Assembly (NCBI RefSeq): GCF_030815975.1
Contig: NZ_JAUSXL010000002.1
Location: 186,001 to 250,000 of the forward strand
Direction: 5' to 3'
DNA length: 64,000 nucleotides
Source: Variovorax paradoxus
GTDB taxonomy: Bacteria; Pseudomonadota; Gammaproteobacteria; Burkholderiales; Burkholderiaceae_C
Position 1 is the first letter of the stretch; each line of letters begins with the position of its first letter. Position numbers and translations under genes: made by a program. Positions 46,175-55,035 of this stretch are shown piece by piece. The notes below the pieces were generated by a model. It made no database searches. It worked only from the letters and a program-made list of their open reading frames with translations, and had not been told where the DNA came from.

Positions 46175-48727
46175 CTAGCGCTTGCGCGTGCGCGTCCCGG
46201 CTTCGAACCCCAGCAGCTTCATCGCGGCACCCGGACTTTTCGCGGCCTTCGCATACCCGGCCCACGGATCGTTGCCGCGGTCGAGCCGGGCATGGATGTT
46301 TCGCAGGGTCCATTGCGCGCCGCTCGTGAGCGCTGGAACCTCCTGCCATTCCACCGGCACCGACACACCCATTCCGGGCCGCGCCCGCGCCGACCAGGCG
46401 CAGATGGTGGTCGCGCCGAAGCCGTTGCGCAGGTAGTCGATGAAGATACGGCCCACGCGGTTGCCCGGCCCGCTCTTGGCGACGAACATCTGCGGCAGGG
46501 TCCGCGCCATGTGCCGCACGATGGCCTGCGAGAAATCCTTGATGGTGTCCCAGTCGTACTGCCGCTTGAGCGGCACCACCACGTGCAGCCCCTTGCCGCC
46601 GCTGGTCTTGCAGAACGACGGCAGGCCCAGCTCGTCGAGCACCACGCGCATCAGCTGTGCCGCCTGCAGCACCATGGGCCAGCCGACGCCCTCCCCCGGG
46701 TCGAGGTCGAAGGTCATGCGGTCGGGCTTGCCGATGAGCGTCTTCACGGCGTTCCAGGTATGGAACTCGATGACGTTCATCTGCGCCGCGCTCAGGAGCC
46801 CGAGCGGGCCCGCCACCTCGATCAGCTCGGGGTGCTCCGGCCACAGCGCCGCATCGAGCTGCCGCACGCCGGCCATCTGGCCCAGCTCGAGATGCTTCTG
46901 GAAGAAGAGCTGACCCTTGATGCCCTGCGGCGCACGCACGAACGACACGGGCCGGCCCTTGAGGTGCGCCATCATCAGCGGCGCGACCAGGCCGTAGAAG
47001 CGCACCACCTCCACCTTGGTGATGCCCGTCGACGGATCGACCACGCGGTCGGCATGCGAGACCTTGAAGTTGGCGGGCATGGTGGCGGCGGGTTCGGGCT
47101 CGGGTTCGCGGTCGGCGCCCGTCTGGTGCACCGGCTTCTCGCGGACGATGGCCTTGGCCGGCTTGTCGGAGCGCACGGCGTGGAACACCGGGTGCCGCAC
47201 ATGGCCGTCCTTCGTCCATTCGGAAAAAGTGACTTCAGCCAGCAGCACCGGCTTGACCCAGTGCGCGCGGCGGTCGTTCTCGGTCGGGTTCTTGAACGGC
47301 CGCTTGTCGATGCCGAGCGGCGTCAGCCTGTCGAGCATGTCGGCGAGCGTTCGGCCGTTGAAGCCCGCGCCCACCGCACCCGCGTAGACAAGGTCGCCCT
47401 TGTCGTCGTGCACGCCGATCAGCAGGGCGCCGATGCCCACCCGCGAGCCCTTGGGATCGGTGTAGCCGCCGATGACGAACTCCTGCCGCTGCGAGCATTT
47501 GAGCTTGATCCAGTCGGGCGAACGGCGCGATGCATAGGTGCTGTTCTTTCGCTTTCCGATCACGCCTTCGAGCCCGATCTTGCAGGCCGAGGCGACGATG
47601 TCCTCGGGCGGCGCATCGAAGATTTCGCTGAAGCGGATTTCGGGCGGCGCCTTGGCAAGCAGCGCCTGCAGCAGCGCGCGGCGCTCCACCAGCGGCACGC
47701 CGGTGAGATCGAAGCCGCCGTAGTACGGCAGGTCGAACAGGAAGTAGATGATGCTGCGCGTCTTGTCGCTGTCGAAGGCGTTCTGCAAGGCCTGGAAGTC
47801 CGTACCGCCGGACTCGTTGAGCACCACGATCTCGCCGTCGAGCCAGCCGGGCTTCAGCTTCATGCGCTCGATCGCGCGCACCAGGTGCGGCATGCGGCCG
47901 CTCCAGTCGTGCCCGTTGCGCGTAAGGAGCTGCACGCCGCCTTTTGCATCGACGCGCGCGAGCAGGCGGTAGCCGTCGAACTTGATCTCGTAGAACCAGT
48001 TGCCGGGGTCGGGCGGCGGGCCGTCGACCAGCGTGGCCAACAGTGGAGAAAGCTTGGCGGGCATGGCCGCCTTCACCGCGTCGGCGGGCATGCCGCTCGC
48101 GGATGCCTTGCCGCGCTTTCTTGCCGGCGCGGGCGCCGCCGCAGCGGGCGCCGCGACAGCCGCAGCGGGCATCGGCATCGCTGCCACGCTGTCCGGGAAC
48201 TGGTCGACCACGCTGAACTCGGCGGCCGGACGGGCGTACTCGTCGTGCTCCTTGATCAAGAGCCACGCGTCCTGCTTGTCATTGGCCTTGCCGTGCATGC
48301 GCACCAGCGCCCACTTGCCGCGCAGCTTGTAGCCGTGCAATTCGAACTTGAGGCGCCCCGCCTTGTAGCCCTTGCGCGGATCGCCGATGGGCGTCCAGCT
48401 GCCCTTGTCCCAGATGATCACCTTGCCCGCGCCGTATTGCCTGGGCGGTATCTCGCCCTCGAACTGGTTGTAGGAGATCGGGTGGTCCTCCACATGCACG
48501 GCCATGCGCTTGTCGTGCGTGTCGTAGCTGGGGCCCTTGGGCACCGCCCAGCTCTTCATCGCGCCGTCGAGCTCGATGCGGAAGTCGTAGTGCAGCCGGG
48601 TCGCCCAGTGCTTCTGCACCACGAACTGCAGCACGCCTGGCGCCGACGCGCCGCCCTCCTGCGGCTCGGGTGTGACGCCGAAGTTGCGCTTCTCCTTGTA
48701 GCGCTTCAGGGGATTTGCGCGCGCCAT
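46175..48727 (-). CDS. ligD: ATP-dependent DNA ligase LigD (PE-LIG-POL)
   Basis: Multi-domain enzyme of bacterial non-homologous end joining, 850 residues. The order is the Pseudomonas one: a 3'-phosphoesterase domain (about 20-160, with VVQKHWATRLHYDFRIELDG), an Ala/Pro-rich linker (180-225), an ATP-dependent ligase domain with the adenylated Lys249 in FYEIKFDGYR, and a C-terminal primase/polymerase domain with the metal motif MTFDLDPGEG. It normally works with Ku, which is not encoded in the window. The start ATG 48727 lies 22 bases inside the upstream YbhN-like gene, so it is part of that operon. Confidence 0.96.
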   Translation of the reverse strand: MARANPLKRYKEKRNFGVTPEPQEGGASAPGVLQFVVQKHWATRLHYDFRIELDGAMKSWAVPKGPSYDTHDKRMAVHVEDHPISYNQFEGEIPPRQYGAGKVIIWDKGSWTPIGDPRKGYKAGRLKFELHGYKLRGKWALVRMHGKANDKQDAWLLIKEHDEYARPAAEFSVVDQFPDSVAAMPMPAAAVAAPAAAAPAPARKRGKASASGMPADAVKAAMPAKLSPLLATLVDGPPPDPGNWFYEIKFDGYRLLARVDAKGGVQLLTRNGHDWSGRMPHLVRAIERMKLKPGWLDGEIVVLNESGGTDFQALQNAFDSDKTRSIIYFLFDLPYYGGFDLTGVPLVERRALLQALLAKAPPEIRFSEIFDAPPEDIVASACKIGLEGVIGKRKNSTYASRRSPDWIKLKCSQRQEFVIGGYTDPKGSRVGIGALLIGVHDDKGDLVYAGAVGAGFNGRTLADMLDRLTPLGIDKRPFKNPTENDRRAHWVKPVLLAEVTFSEWTKDGHVRHPVFHAVRSDKPAKAIVREKPVHQTGADREPEPEPAATMPANFKVSHADRVVDPSTGITKVEVVRFYGLVAPLMMAHLKGRPVSFVRAPQGIKGQLFFQKHLELGQMAGVRQLDAALWPEHPELIEVAGPLGLLSAAQMNVIEFHTWNAVKTLIGKPDRMTFDLDPGEGVGWPMVLQAAQLMRVVLDELGLPSFCKTSGGKGLHVVVPLKRQYDWDTIKDFSQAIVRHMARTLPQMFVAKSGPGNRVGRIFIDYLRNGFGATTICAWSARARPGMGVSVPVEWQEVPALTSGAQWTLRNIHARLDRGNDPWAGYAKAAKSPGAAMKLLGFEAGTRTRKR

Positions 48728-49719
48728 GGTGTGTCGGCCTCCGTGTCCAGCGGGTGGCTTGCCGCGTAGCGTTCGAGCAGCAGGTAGAGCACGAGGCCGC
48801 CGCACAGCGGCAGCAGGTAGTAGAGCGCGCGGTAGGCCAGCACGGCCCCCATCAGCGCGCCCTGGCGCACGGTGCCCGAGAGCAGCGCCAGGTAGACGGC
48901 TTCGAGCACGCCGAGCCCGGCCGGAATCGGCGTGATCACGCCGACGATGGATGCAGCCAGCAGAACGCTCAGCGTGGTGGCATACGGCACCTGCCGGCCC
49001 AGCAGCAGGTACATGGCGCAGCCCATCAATGCCCAGTTGGCGGTGGAAAGCGTGAGCTGGACGATCGCAAGCTGCGCCGAGGGGAGCCTCAGCCGCCGCC
49101 CCCTTATCTGCCACTGCCGCCCGCGCGAAAAGGCGCAGGCCACCACGTACGCCGCCGCGAGAAGAATCATCAGCACGCCAAGCGCACGCAATGCGTCCGC
49201 CCCGATGCTCGCCTGGCGCGGCGGCGTGATGATGCCGGCCGCGAACAGGCCGCCAGCCAGCAGCCCATAGCCGAGCCAGTTGGTGGCCAGGCTCACGCCG
49301 ACGATCTGCGCCACTGTGGCTTCATCGAGGCCGGCGCGTGCATAGAGCCGGGCACGCATCGCAATGCCGCCGACCAGCGAACCCAGGTTGAGGTTGAAGG
49401 CATAGCTCGTCACGGCAATGGCCCAGGTGCGCCAGCGCGGCACCCGATGCCGCATGTGCCGCCGGCCGATGAGGTCGAAGCATCCATAGAGGGCATGGCT
49501 CGCCGTTGCAACTCCCCATACCCCCAGCAGCAGCATCGCCGGATAGCGCTGGAGCGCATCCCAGGCGCTCGCCCAGTCGACCTTGTGCGCGTGCGACAGC
49601 AGCAGGCCCAGCAGCGCAAGCCCCAACAGCGGCAGCAGCCATTGGCGGCAGCGGCGCCAGGGCGACGGCCTGCCGGCCGGATGCTCCGCCGCCGAAAGCG
49701 TGGTCGCATCGTGGTTCAT
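48706..49719 (-). CDS. YbhN/UPF0104 family membrane protein (lysylphosphatidylglycerol synthase TM-like)
   Basis: An integral membrane protein of 337 residues with about seven to eight hydrophobic helices spread along its length, matching the lysylphosphatidylglycerol synthase transmembrane region/UPF0104 family. Typical blocks are YAFNLNLGSLVGGIAMRARLY and TPIPAGLGVLEAVYLALL. It lacks the cytosolic aminoacyl-transfer domain, so it is a stand-alone flippase-like domain of unknown substrate. ATG 49719 overlaps the kinase gene stop (ATGA), and its 3' end overlaps ligD by 22 bases. Confidence 0.88.
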   Translation of the reverse strand: MNHDATTLSAAEHPAGRPSPWRRCRQWLLPLLGLALLGLLLSHAHKVDWASAWDALQRYPAMLLLGVWGVATASHALYGCFDLIGRRHMRHRVPRWRTWAIAVTSYAFNLNLGSLVGGIAMRARLYARAGLDEATVAQIVGVSLATNWLGYGLLAGGLFAAGIITPPRQASIGADALRALGVLMILLAAAYVVACAFSRGRQWQIRGRRLRLPSAQLAIVQLTLSTANWALMGCAMYLLLGRQVPYATTLSVLLAASIVGVITPIPAGLGVLEAVYLALLSGTVRQGALMGAVLAYRALYYLLPLCGGLVLYLLLERYAASHPLDTEADTPWRAQIP

Positions 49720-51263
49720 GGCGGCCCCAGGATCGAGATCAGCGCCGGCAGGTCGAGCGGCTTGAGCAGATGGTGGTCGAACCCCGCCATCGCAATGCGC
49801 TCCTTGTCGCCGTGCTGGCCCCAGCCGGTCAGTGCGACGAGGATCAATCCGGCAAGCGCGGGATTGGCGCGCAGCCTGGTCGCGAGCTCGCAGCCGTCCA
49901 TGCCCGGCATGCCGATGTCCAGGATCGCGAGCCCGGGCGCCGGACCCTCGGCCGCCATGCGCAGCGCGGCATCTCCGCTGTAGGCCACGCGCGTCGAGGC
50001 GCCCATCGAGCGCAGCAGCTCGCCCAGCGCATCGGCCGCATCCCGGTTGTCGTCGACGATCAGCACCGTGCCCGGCAAGGACGCCGGCCAGCCGCGTTCG
50101 GACGGCGCCAGCGACGGCGGCATGCCGGCCTCGGCGCGGCTGAGCGGCAGGCGCACGCAGAACATCGCGCCATGGCCGAGGCCCGCACTGCTCGCCTCGA
50201 CGCTGCCGCCATGGAGTTCGACCAGGCTCTTCACCAGCGTCAGCCCGATGCCCAGGCCGCCCTGCGCCGCCTTCGACGTGCCGCTCACCTGCACGAACAT
50301 CTCGAAGATCGACTTGAGCATTCCGGGCGCAATGCCGGTGCCGTTGTCCCAGACCTCGACCACGGCGTCACCGCCTTCTTCGCGCAGCACGATCCGGATT
50401 TTTCCGCCGGGTGCGGTGTACTTTGCGGCGTTGTTGAGCAGGTTGGAAAACACCTGCGTCAGGCGAACGCCATCGCCGCGCACGACGAGCGGCTTGCCGC
50501 ACAGTTCGGTGCTCAGCGCGTGCCTGGCGCCTTCGAGCAGCGGCCGGCTCAGTTCGATGGCGCCCTCGATCACCGCTTCGAGCGCGACCGCCTCCATGCG
50601 CAGCTCGATCTTGCCGCGCGTGATGCGCGAGACCTCCATCAGGTCGTTCACGAGCCGCACCATGTGGTCGATCTGCCGACCCATGAGCTCGTAGTAGCGC
50701 CGGGCTTCCGCGGGCTCGTGCGGCTTTCGCATCAGGAGCGTGAGCGCGGTGCTCATCGGGGCGAGCGGGTTGCGCAATTCGTGCGCCAGCGTTGCGAGGA
50801 ACTCTGTCTTGCGCTGATCCGATTCGCGCAGCCCGTCGAGCAGCTCGCGCAGCTGGTACTGGCGGTTGCGCGCCCTCAGCGCCGTGCGGACCGTGCTGAT
50901 CAGCGAGGCCACCCGCATCGGCCGCTCGATCACGGTGACGTTCGCGAGCCGGTCCATGGCCTTGACGATGACGGGCGAGTCCGCGCCCTGGCGGGCAAGC
51001 ATGAGCACCGGCAGATCGGACCACGGAGCCTGCGAGCCCAGCGCTTCGGCCAGGGCAGCCGCGGCCGGATCGGCCAGCACTTCTTCCGCCAGCATGATGG
51101 CGCCAGCGCCTTCCTGCAGCCCCCGCACGAGCTCGCACAGGCTGTCGCAGGTGTGGGTCGCAATCTGTGCGCGGGCCAGTACGGCGCTTGCCATGAGGGC
51201 GTCCCTGGAGGTTGCGGTCCGCAACAGGATGCGCTGCTCGACAGATGCGGCGGGCGGGCTCAC
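49716..51263 (-). CDS. Hybrid sensor histidine kinase/response regulator
   Basis: A soluble 515-residue kinase. The N-terminal 125 residues resemble a receiver fold without the phosphoacceptor Asp (IMLAEEVLAD at that place). A HisKA domain follows with His161 in LATLAHELRNPLAP, then a HATPase domain (FSNLLNNAAKY, VWDNGTGI, GGLGIGLTLVKSLVELHGG) and a C-terminal receiver with the acidic pair VDDNRD, phosphoacceptor Asp in ILDIGMPGMDG and Lys in LLKPLD. The start is GTG 51263 overlapping the kaiC-like stop (GTGA). The input signal may come from the KaiC-like protein, since the two are coupled. Confidence 0.9.
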   Translation of the reverse strand: MSPPAASVEQRILLRTATSRDALMASAVLARAQIATHTCDSLCELVRGLQEGAGAIMLAEEVLADPAAAALAEALGSQAPWSDLPVLMLARQGADSPVIVKAMDRLANVTVIERPMRVASLISTVRTALRARNRQYQLRELLDGLRESDQRKTEFLATLAHELRNPLAPMSTALTLLMRKPHEPAEARRYYELMGRQIDHMVRLVNDLMEVSRITRGKIELRMEAVALEAVIEGAIELSRPLLEGARHALSTELCGKPLVVRGDGVRLTQVFSNLLNNAAKYTAPGGKIRIVLREEGGDAVVEVWDNGTGIAPGMLKSIFEMFVQVSGTSKAAQGGLGIGLTLVKSLVELHGGSVEASSAGLGHGAMFCVRLPLSRAEAGMPPSLAPSERGWPASLPGTVLIVDDNRDAADALGELLRSMGASTRVAYSGDAALRMAAEGPAPGLAILDIGMPGMDGCELATRLRANPALAGLILVALTGWGQHGDKERIAMAGFDHHLLKPLDLPALISILGPP

Positions 51264-52765
51264 GATGCGTGCTGCGCGCCGTCGGTGGGGATGGGAATGC
51301 CCGTCAGGATGCCCCTGAAATGACGCAGCGGCTCGCCGACCACGAGGCCCTTGGCGGTCATCGAGAAATCGCGGATGGTCCGCTCGTGCGCGCCGCCGCG
51401 CTTCTTCAGCACCGAGATCGCCTGGCGCACTTCGCCCTCGAGTTCGAAGTAGCGAAGCAGCACCACGGCGTCCGCCAGGTAGCTCGCATCCACGGGCGTC
51501 TTCATCTGCATGCCGATGAGGCCGTGCTGCGCGCCCACCAGCAGCGTGGCGACGCCGGCCTGCCCCAGGTAGGAAAGCAGCTCGTGCAGCTGCACGATCA
51601 GAAAGCGCTCGTCGGGCATGGCGTTGAGGTAGCCGTTGAGGCTGTCGATCACCACCACCGCCGCACCGCACTCCACCACCGCCAGCCGGATCAGATGCAC
51701 GAACTCGCCCGGAGACAGCTCGGCGGGATCGACCTGCCGCACCTTGATGCGGCCGGATTCGATGTACGGCCCGAGGTCCATGCCCATGCTCTCGCAGCGG
51801 GTGCGCAGCGTGTGAATGCTCTCGTCGAAGATGAAGAGGGCCGCGCACTCGCCGCGCTGCGCCGCGGCCAGCGCGAACTGCACGGCCACCGTCGACTTGC
51901 CGGTGCCCGGCGCGCCGACGAACAGCGTGCTCGTGCCTCGCTCGAGGCCGCCGCCCAGCAGGGCATCGAGCGAATCCAGGCCACTGGGAATGCGCACCTG
52001 CGTCAGCGCCGGCGCCGAAGGATGCTCGGACGCGACCAGCCGCGGGAAGACGCGCAAGCCGCCGCGCTCGATCCGGTAGTCGTGGTAGCCGCCGCGGAAT
52101 TGCTGGCCCCGGTATTTGCTGACCACGAGCCGGCGCCGCGCGGCGCCGTAGTCGGAGCTGATCTGCTCCAGCCGGAGCACCGCATGGGCAATGCTCTGCA
52201 CCTGGAGGTCGTGCTTCATGGCGGTCATGTCGTCCAGCAGCAGCACCGTGCATTGGCGGCCGGCAAAGAACTGCTTGAGCGCCAGGATCTGCCGCCTGTA
52301 GCGCAGCGAGCTGCCGGCCAGAAGGCGCAGCTCGGACAGCGAATCGAACACCACGCGCGACGGCTTGAGCACATCGACATCCGACAGGATCCTCAAGGTG
52401 GTCTCGCTGAGCTCGACCTCGGACGGATGGAACATCGTGTACTGCTCGTCGGGCTCGAGCGCGGCTTCCGACGGAAGCATCTCGCGCACCTCGATGCCGC
52501 TCAGGTCCCAGCCATGGGAACGCGCCACGCCCCCGAGCTCCTGCGCTGTCTCGGACAGCGTGACATACAGCACCGACTCGCCGCGCTTGGCGCCTTCGAT
52601 CAGGAATTGAAGCGCGATGGTGGTCTTGCCGGCACCGGGCGTGCCTTCGACCAGGTAGAGACGATTGGACGTGAGCCCGCCGCCAAGAACATCGTCGAGG
52701 CCGGGAACACCGACTTTCATCAGGCCGTCCTGCGTGGACGACACGGCCGTGCCGTCGAGTTTCAT
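51260..52765 (-). CDS. Double-domain KaiC-like ATPase
   Basis: A 501-residue RecA-fold ATPase with two tandem KaiC domains: the first P-loop GTPGAGKTT (Lys47) with Walker B VVFDSLSEL, the second P-loop GAPGTGKST with Walker B VVVIDSLNGYL. The length matches cyanobacterial KaiC, but no kaiA or kaiB is nearby; such proteobacterial KaiC homologues are linked to stress or signalling rather than proven clocks. ATG 52765 follows GGAGGA; an ATG four codons upstream is less well placed. It is the first of four overlapping genes. Confidence 0.9.
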   Translation of the reverse strand: MKLDGTAVSSTQDGLMKVGVPGLDDVLGGGLTSNRLYLVEGTPGAGKTTIALQFLIEGAKRGESVLYVTLSETAQELGGVARSHGWDLSGIEVREMLPSEAALEPDEQYTMFHPSEVELSETTLRILSDVDVLKPSRVVFDSLSELRLLAGSSLRYRRQILALKQFFAGRQCTVLLLDDMTAMKHDLQVQSIAHAVLRLEQISSDYGAARRRLVVSKYRGQQFRGGYHDYRIERGGLRVFPRLVASEHPSAPALTQVRIPSGLDSLDALLGGGLERGTSTLFVGAPGTGKSTVAVQFALAAAQRGECAALFIFDESIHTLRTRCESMGMDLGPYIESGRIKVRQVDPAELSPGEFVHLIRLAVVECGAAVVVIDSLNGYLNAMPDERFLIVQLHELLSYLGQAGVATLLVGAQHGLIGMQMKTPVDASYLADAVVLLRYFELEGEVRQAISVLKKRGGAHERTIRDFSMTAKGLVVGEPLRHFRGILTGIPIPTDGAQHAS

Positions 52766-52936
52766 TTCTTCCTCCATCGATGGACAGACAGTCCTTTTGG
52801 CCCTGTTCTGTTCGCGATCTGCCAGGAGGATTTTTATCAAGGGGTGCAGGTCCCGGGTTGTAGGGCATCGTCCTTCTTCGAGAGAAGACAACGCCACTGC
52901 CCCGCAGCGCCGGGCGCGGGCAGCAGCGGGAACGGC

Positions 52937-53116
52937 TCAGGACTTGTCGGGCGTCTTGCGTTCGGCATCGCCAGGGTCCTCGAGCTTCTTGTTGTCGACC
53001 TTCTTCATCAGCTCCTCGCCCTCGGTGTCCTTGCCGTCGGTGGGCACGGATTCTTCCTGGGTGATCTCCGGTTCGTCGTGAGAGCGCTCGCGGCGCTTCG
53101 GCGATGGCGTGTTCAT
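52937..53116 (-). CDS. Small charged hypothetical protein, 59 residues
   Basis: A 59-residue highly charged, probably disordered protein (Glu, Asp, Lys and Pro rich, ending DAERKTPDKS) with no aromatic core and no family recognised. A near-consensus ribosome site AGGAGG precedes ATG 53116, arguing that it is translated. It lies between a cation efflux gene and the kaiC-like operon on the same strand, 171 bases before the latter. Similar small hydrophilic proteins often accompany stress genes in Burkholderiales, but the role here is unknown. Confidence 0.65.
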   Translation of the reverse strand: MNTPSPKRRERSHDEPEITQEESVPTDGKDTEGEELMKKVDNKKLEDPGDAERKTPDKS

Positions 53117-53195
53117 GGCTGGCAACCTCCTGAATGAGCCCCGACAGTGGAGTGCCTGCGGCACGGGAGCGCTCAGGCAATGGCGGCAGCGATCG

Positions 53196-54149
53196 TCAGC
53201 CAAGGCCGACGATCCCGCCGGCCCGCGCGGAGGCAGCTTCTTCCACGGGCGCCTCGCTCGCCTCGATGAAAAGCCGCCTGATCATCGGATAGCGCCCACG
53301 CACCTGCTGCTCGATCGCGGCAATGGCGTCGGCCGCGTCGCCGGTGGCCGTGCCTTCCTTGAAATTCAGGTCGACCACCACCAGGACCTCGTCAGGGCCG
53401 ATGTACATCGACAGCACGTGGCCGACGTCCTGCACGCTCGGCTGCTCCATGGCCAGGCTGCGGATGGCTCGCGCGGTCTCCGGGCGGATGCCCTCGCCGA
53501 TCAGCAGCCCGCGGGCCTGGCTGATCAGCAGCACCGCCACGCCGGCCAGCAGCAGCCCGATCACCACCGAGGCGGCGCCGTCGAGCGTCGGCATACCGAG
53601 GCGGTGGCTGAAGTAGATGCCCAGCGCCGCCACGGCCAGTCCGACCAGCGCCGCCGAATCTTCGGCAAGCACGGTGTAGGTGGTCGGATCCTTGCTTTGC
53701 CCGAGCGCCCGCCAGAACCCGGCGCCGCGCGATTGAGCGCGGAACTGCCGCAGCGCAATCAGGAAGCTGGTGCCTTCGAACAATGCGGCCAGCCCCAGCA
53801 CCACATAGTTCCAGGCCGGATCGCGCATCGGCTCCGGCTTGCGCATGTGCTGGACGCCTTCGTAGAACGACACGCCGCCGCCCAGGCCGAAGATGAGCAC
53901 CGCGACGATCAGGCTCCAGAAGTACAGCTCCTTGCCGTGGCCGAAGGGATGCTCGGGTGTTGCGGGCCGCTGGCTCAGCCGGATGCCCACCAGAAGCAAC
54001 ACGCCGTTGAAAGTATCGACCGCCGAATGGATGCCTTCCGACAGCATGGCCGAACTGCCGGTGATGCCGGCCACGGCGAACTTGGTCGCCGCAATGGCCA
54101 CATTGGCCGCGATCGCGCCGTAGATTGCGAGCTTCGATTCGGCAGCCAT
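53196..54149 (-). CDS. Cation diffusion facilitator family transporter
   Basis: An inner-membrane metal-proton antiporter of 317 residues with about five to six helices in the first 215 residues and a cytosolic C-terminal domain. The metal-site motif of helix 2 is SEGIHSAVDTFN, and LAEDSAALVGL is the matching helix-5 site. The FGHGKELYFWSL loop is typical of the ZnT9-like subgroup. Zinc, manganese or iron specificity cannot be told. The start ATG 54149 gives the usual short N-terminus. It is co-directional with the DUF3606 gene upstream (52-base gap). Confidence 0.92.
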   Translation of the reverse strand: MAAESKLAIYGAIAANVAIAATKFAVAGITGSSAMLSEGIHSAVDTFNGVLLLVGIRLSQRPATPEHPFGHGKELYFWSLIVAVLIFGLGGGVSFYEGVQHMRKPEPMRDPAWNYVVLGLAALFEGTSFLIALRQFRAQSRGAGFWRALGQSKDPTTYTVLAEDSAALVGLAVAALGIYFSHRLGMPTLDGAASVVIGLLLAGVAVLLISQARGLLIGEGIRPETARAIRSLAMEQPSVQDVGHVLSMYIGPDEVLVVVDLNFKEGTATGDAADAIAAIEQQVRGRYPMIRRLFIEASEAPVEEAASARAGGIVGLG

Positions 54150-54201
54150 CGATCAAGGTGCGGCCGCAGGCCAGCCGCTGCGCGCCTTTCGGCTCCGGCC
54201 T

Positions 54202-54381
54202 TCAGGGAAGGCCAAGGTAGGTCCGCAGATCGTCCTTGATGGTGCCCGCGGACGCGACGGCCATCCGCAGCCGGGCCTCGCTGACGCCGAACCACTTCGT
54301 CCAGTAGTCGACCTCTTTCAGGTCGGTGATGTCGATTCGCTCGTCGTCCTGTGGAACGCGGATCTCCATGTCGTCCGGCAT
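54202..54381 (-). CDS. DUF3606 domain-containing protein
   Basis: A 59-residue protein matching the small DUF3606 family (ERIDITDLKEVDYWTKWFGVSEARLRMAV...IKDDLRTYLG). These proteins are short, helical and common next to stress genes; their function is unknown. GGAGAT sits about ten bases before ATG 54381. It is divergent from the PAS kinase gene and the first gene of the minus-strand run leading to the cation transporter. Confidence 0.85.
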   Translation of the reverse strand: MPDDMEIRVPQDDERIDITDLKEVDYWTKWFGVSEARLRMAVASAGTIKDDLRTYLGLP

Positions 54382-54593
54382 CGCGGGATCTCCAGGTGGG
54401 TTGGAGCCGAAAGTTTCACCGCTGAAGGGGACCGCCCTGACAGCCGGACGCCATGGTTGATGCAGGACAATTTCTACAGGTATCCCGTACCATCGCCACG
54501 CGCCTTCATGGCTGTGCCTCGGCCGACGGCGCCATCGGGCGGCTTCCACCCGGGTGTTCCGATGTCGACAACCCATGAGCGAAGAGCGACTCC

Positions 54594-55034
54594 ATGACCA
54601 TGCGAACCCAACCAACCTCCATCGCAGGCTCATCCCTCTCGGAGGAAGCGGCGCCGCTCGTCGAGCAGTTGCCCGTCGGCCTTTTTCGCAAGGACGCGGC
54701 CGGGCGCTTCATCTTCGTCAACCCCCGGTTCTGTCAAATCAAGGGCATGCCTGCAGACCGCATCCTGGGCCGAACCGCCGACGAGATCGCGTCTGGCGCG
54801 GCACAGGATCTCCATTCGATGTGGCGGCCGGAACTCGCGGCGCAGGAATGCCTTCAGCACGCGCTGATCATGCAGACCGGGCAGCAAGCCGAGCGCGAAG
54901 AAGCTTTTTCCGGTAGCGGCGACCAGCCGCAGTGCTTGCAGTTCATCGAATCCGCGGTGCGGGAGCCGGGCGGGACGATTGTCGGCACCCAGGGGGTCCT
55001 GTTTCGACCTCACCCGCAGCCGCCAGGCGAATGA
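54594..55034 (+). CDS. PAS-domain protein, 5' part of a probably split kinase gene
   Basis: The 146-residue open frame contains one PAS domain (about 20-135, VEQLPVGLFRKDAAGRFIFVN... GGTIVGTQGVLF), then runs into RPHPQPPGE and stops. In intact relatives GTQGVLF continues as FDLT plus a coiled linker. Exactly that continuation (FDLTRSRQANEML) is present here in the next frame. The extra base is most simply one T in the TTT at 55002-55004. Either this is a frameshifted N-terminal half of one kinase, or a separate PAS protein whose stop lies two bases before the next ATG. Confidence 0.7.
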   Translation: MTMRTQPTSIAGSSLSEEAAPLVEQLPVGLFRKDAAGRFIFVNPRFCQIKGMPADRILGRTADEIASGAAQDLHSMWRPELAAQECLQHALIMQTGQQAEREEAFSGSGDQPQCLQFIESAVREPGGTIVGTQGVLFRPHPQPPGE

Positions 55035-55035
55035 A

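Noticed and set aside
46169..48769. Very long plus-strand open frame opposite ligD
   Set aside because: Composition is the complement of ligD codons, with no recognisable domain.
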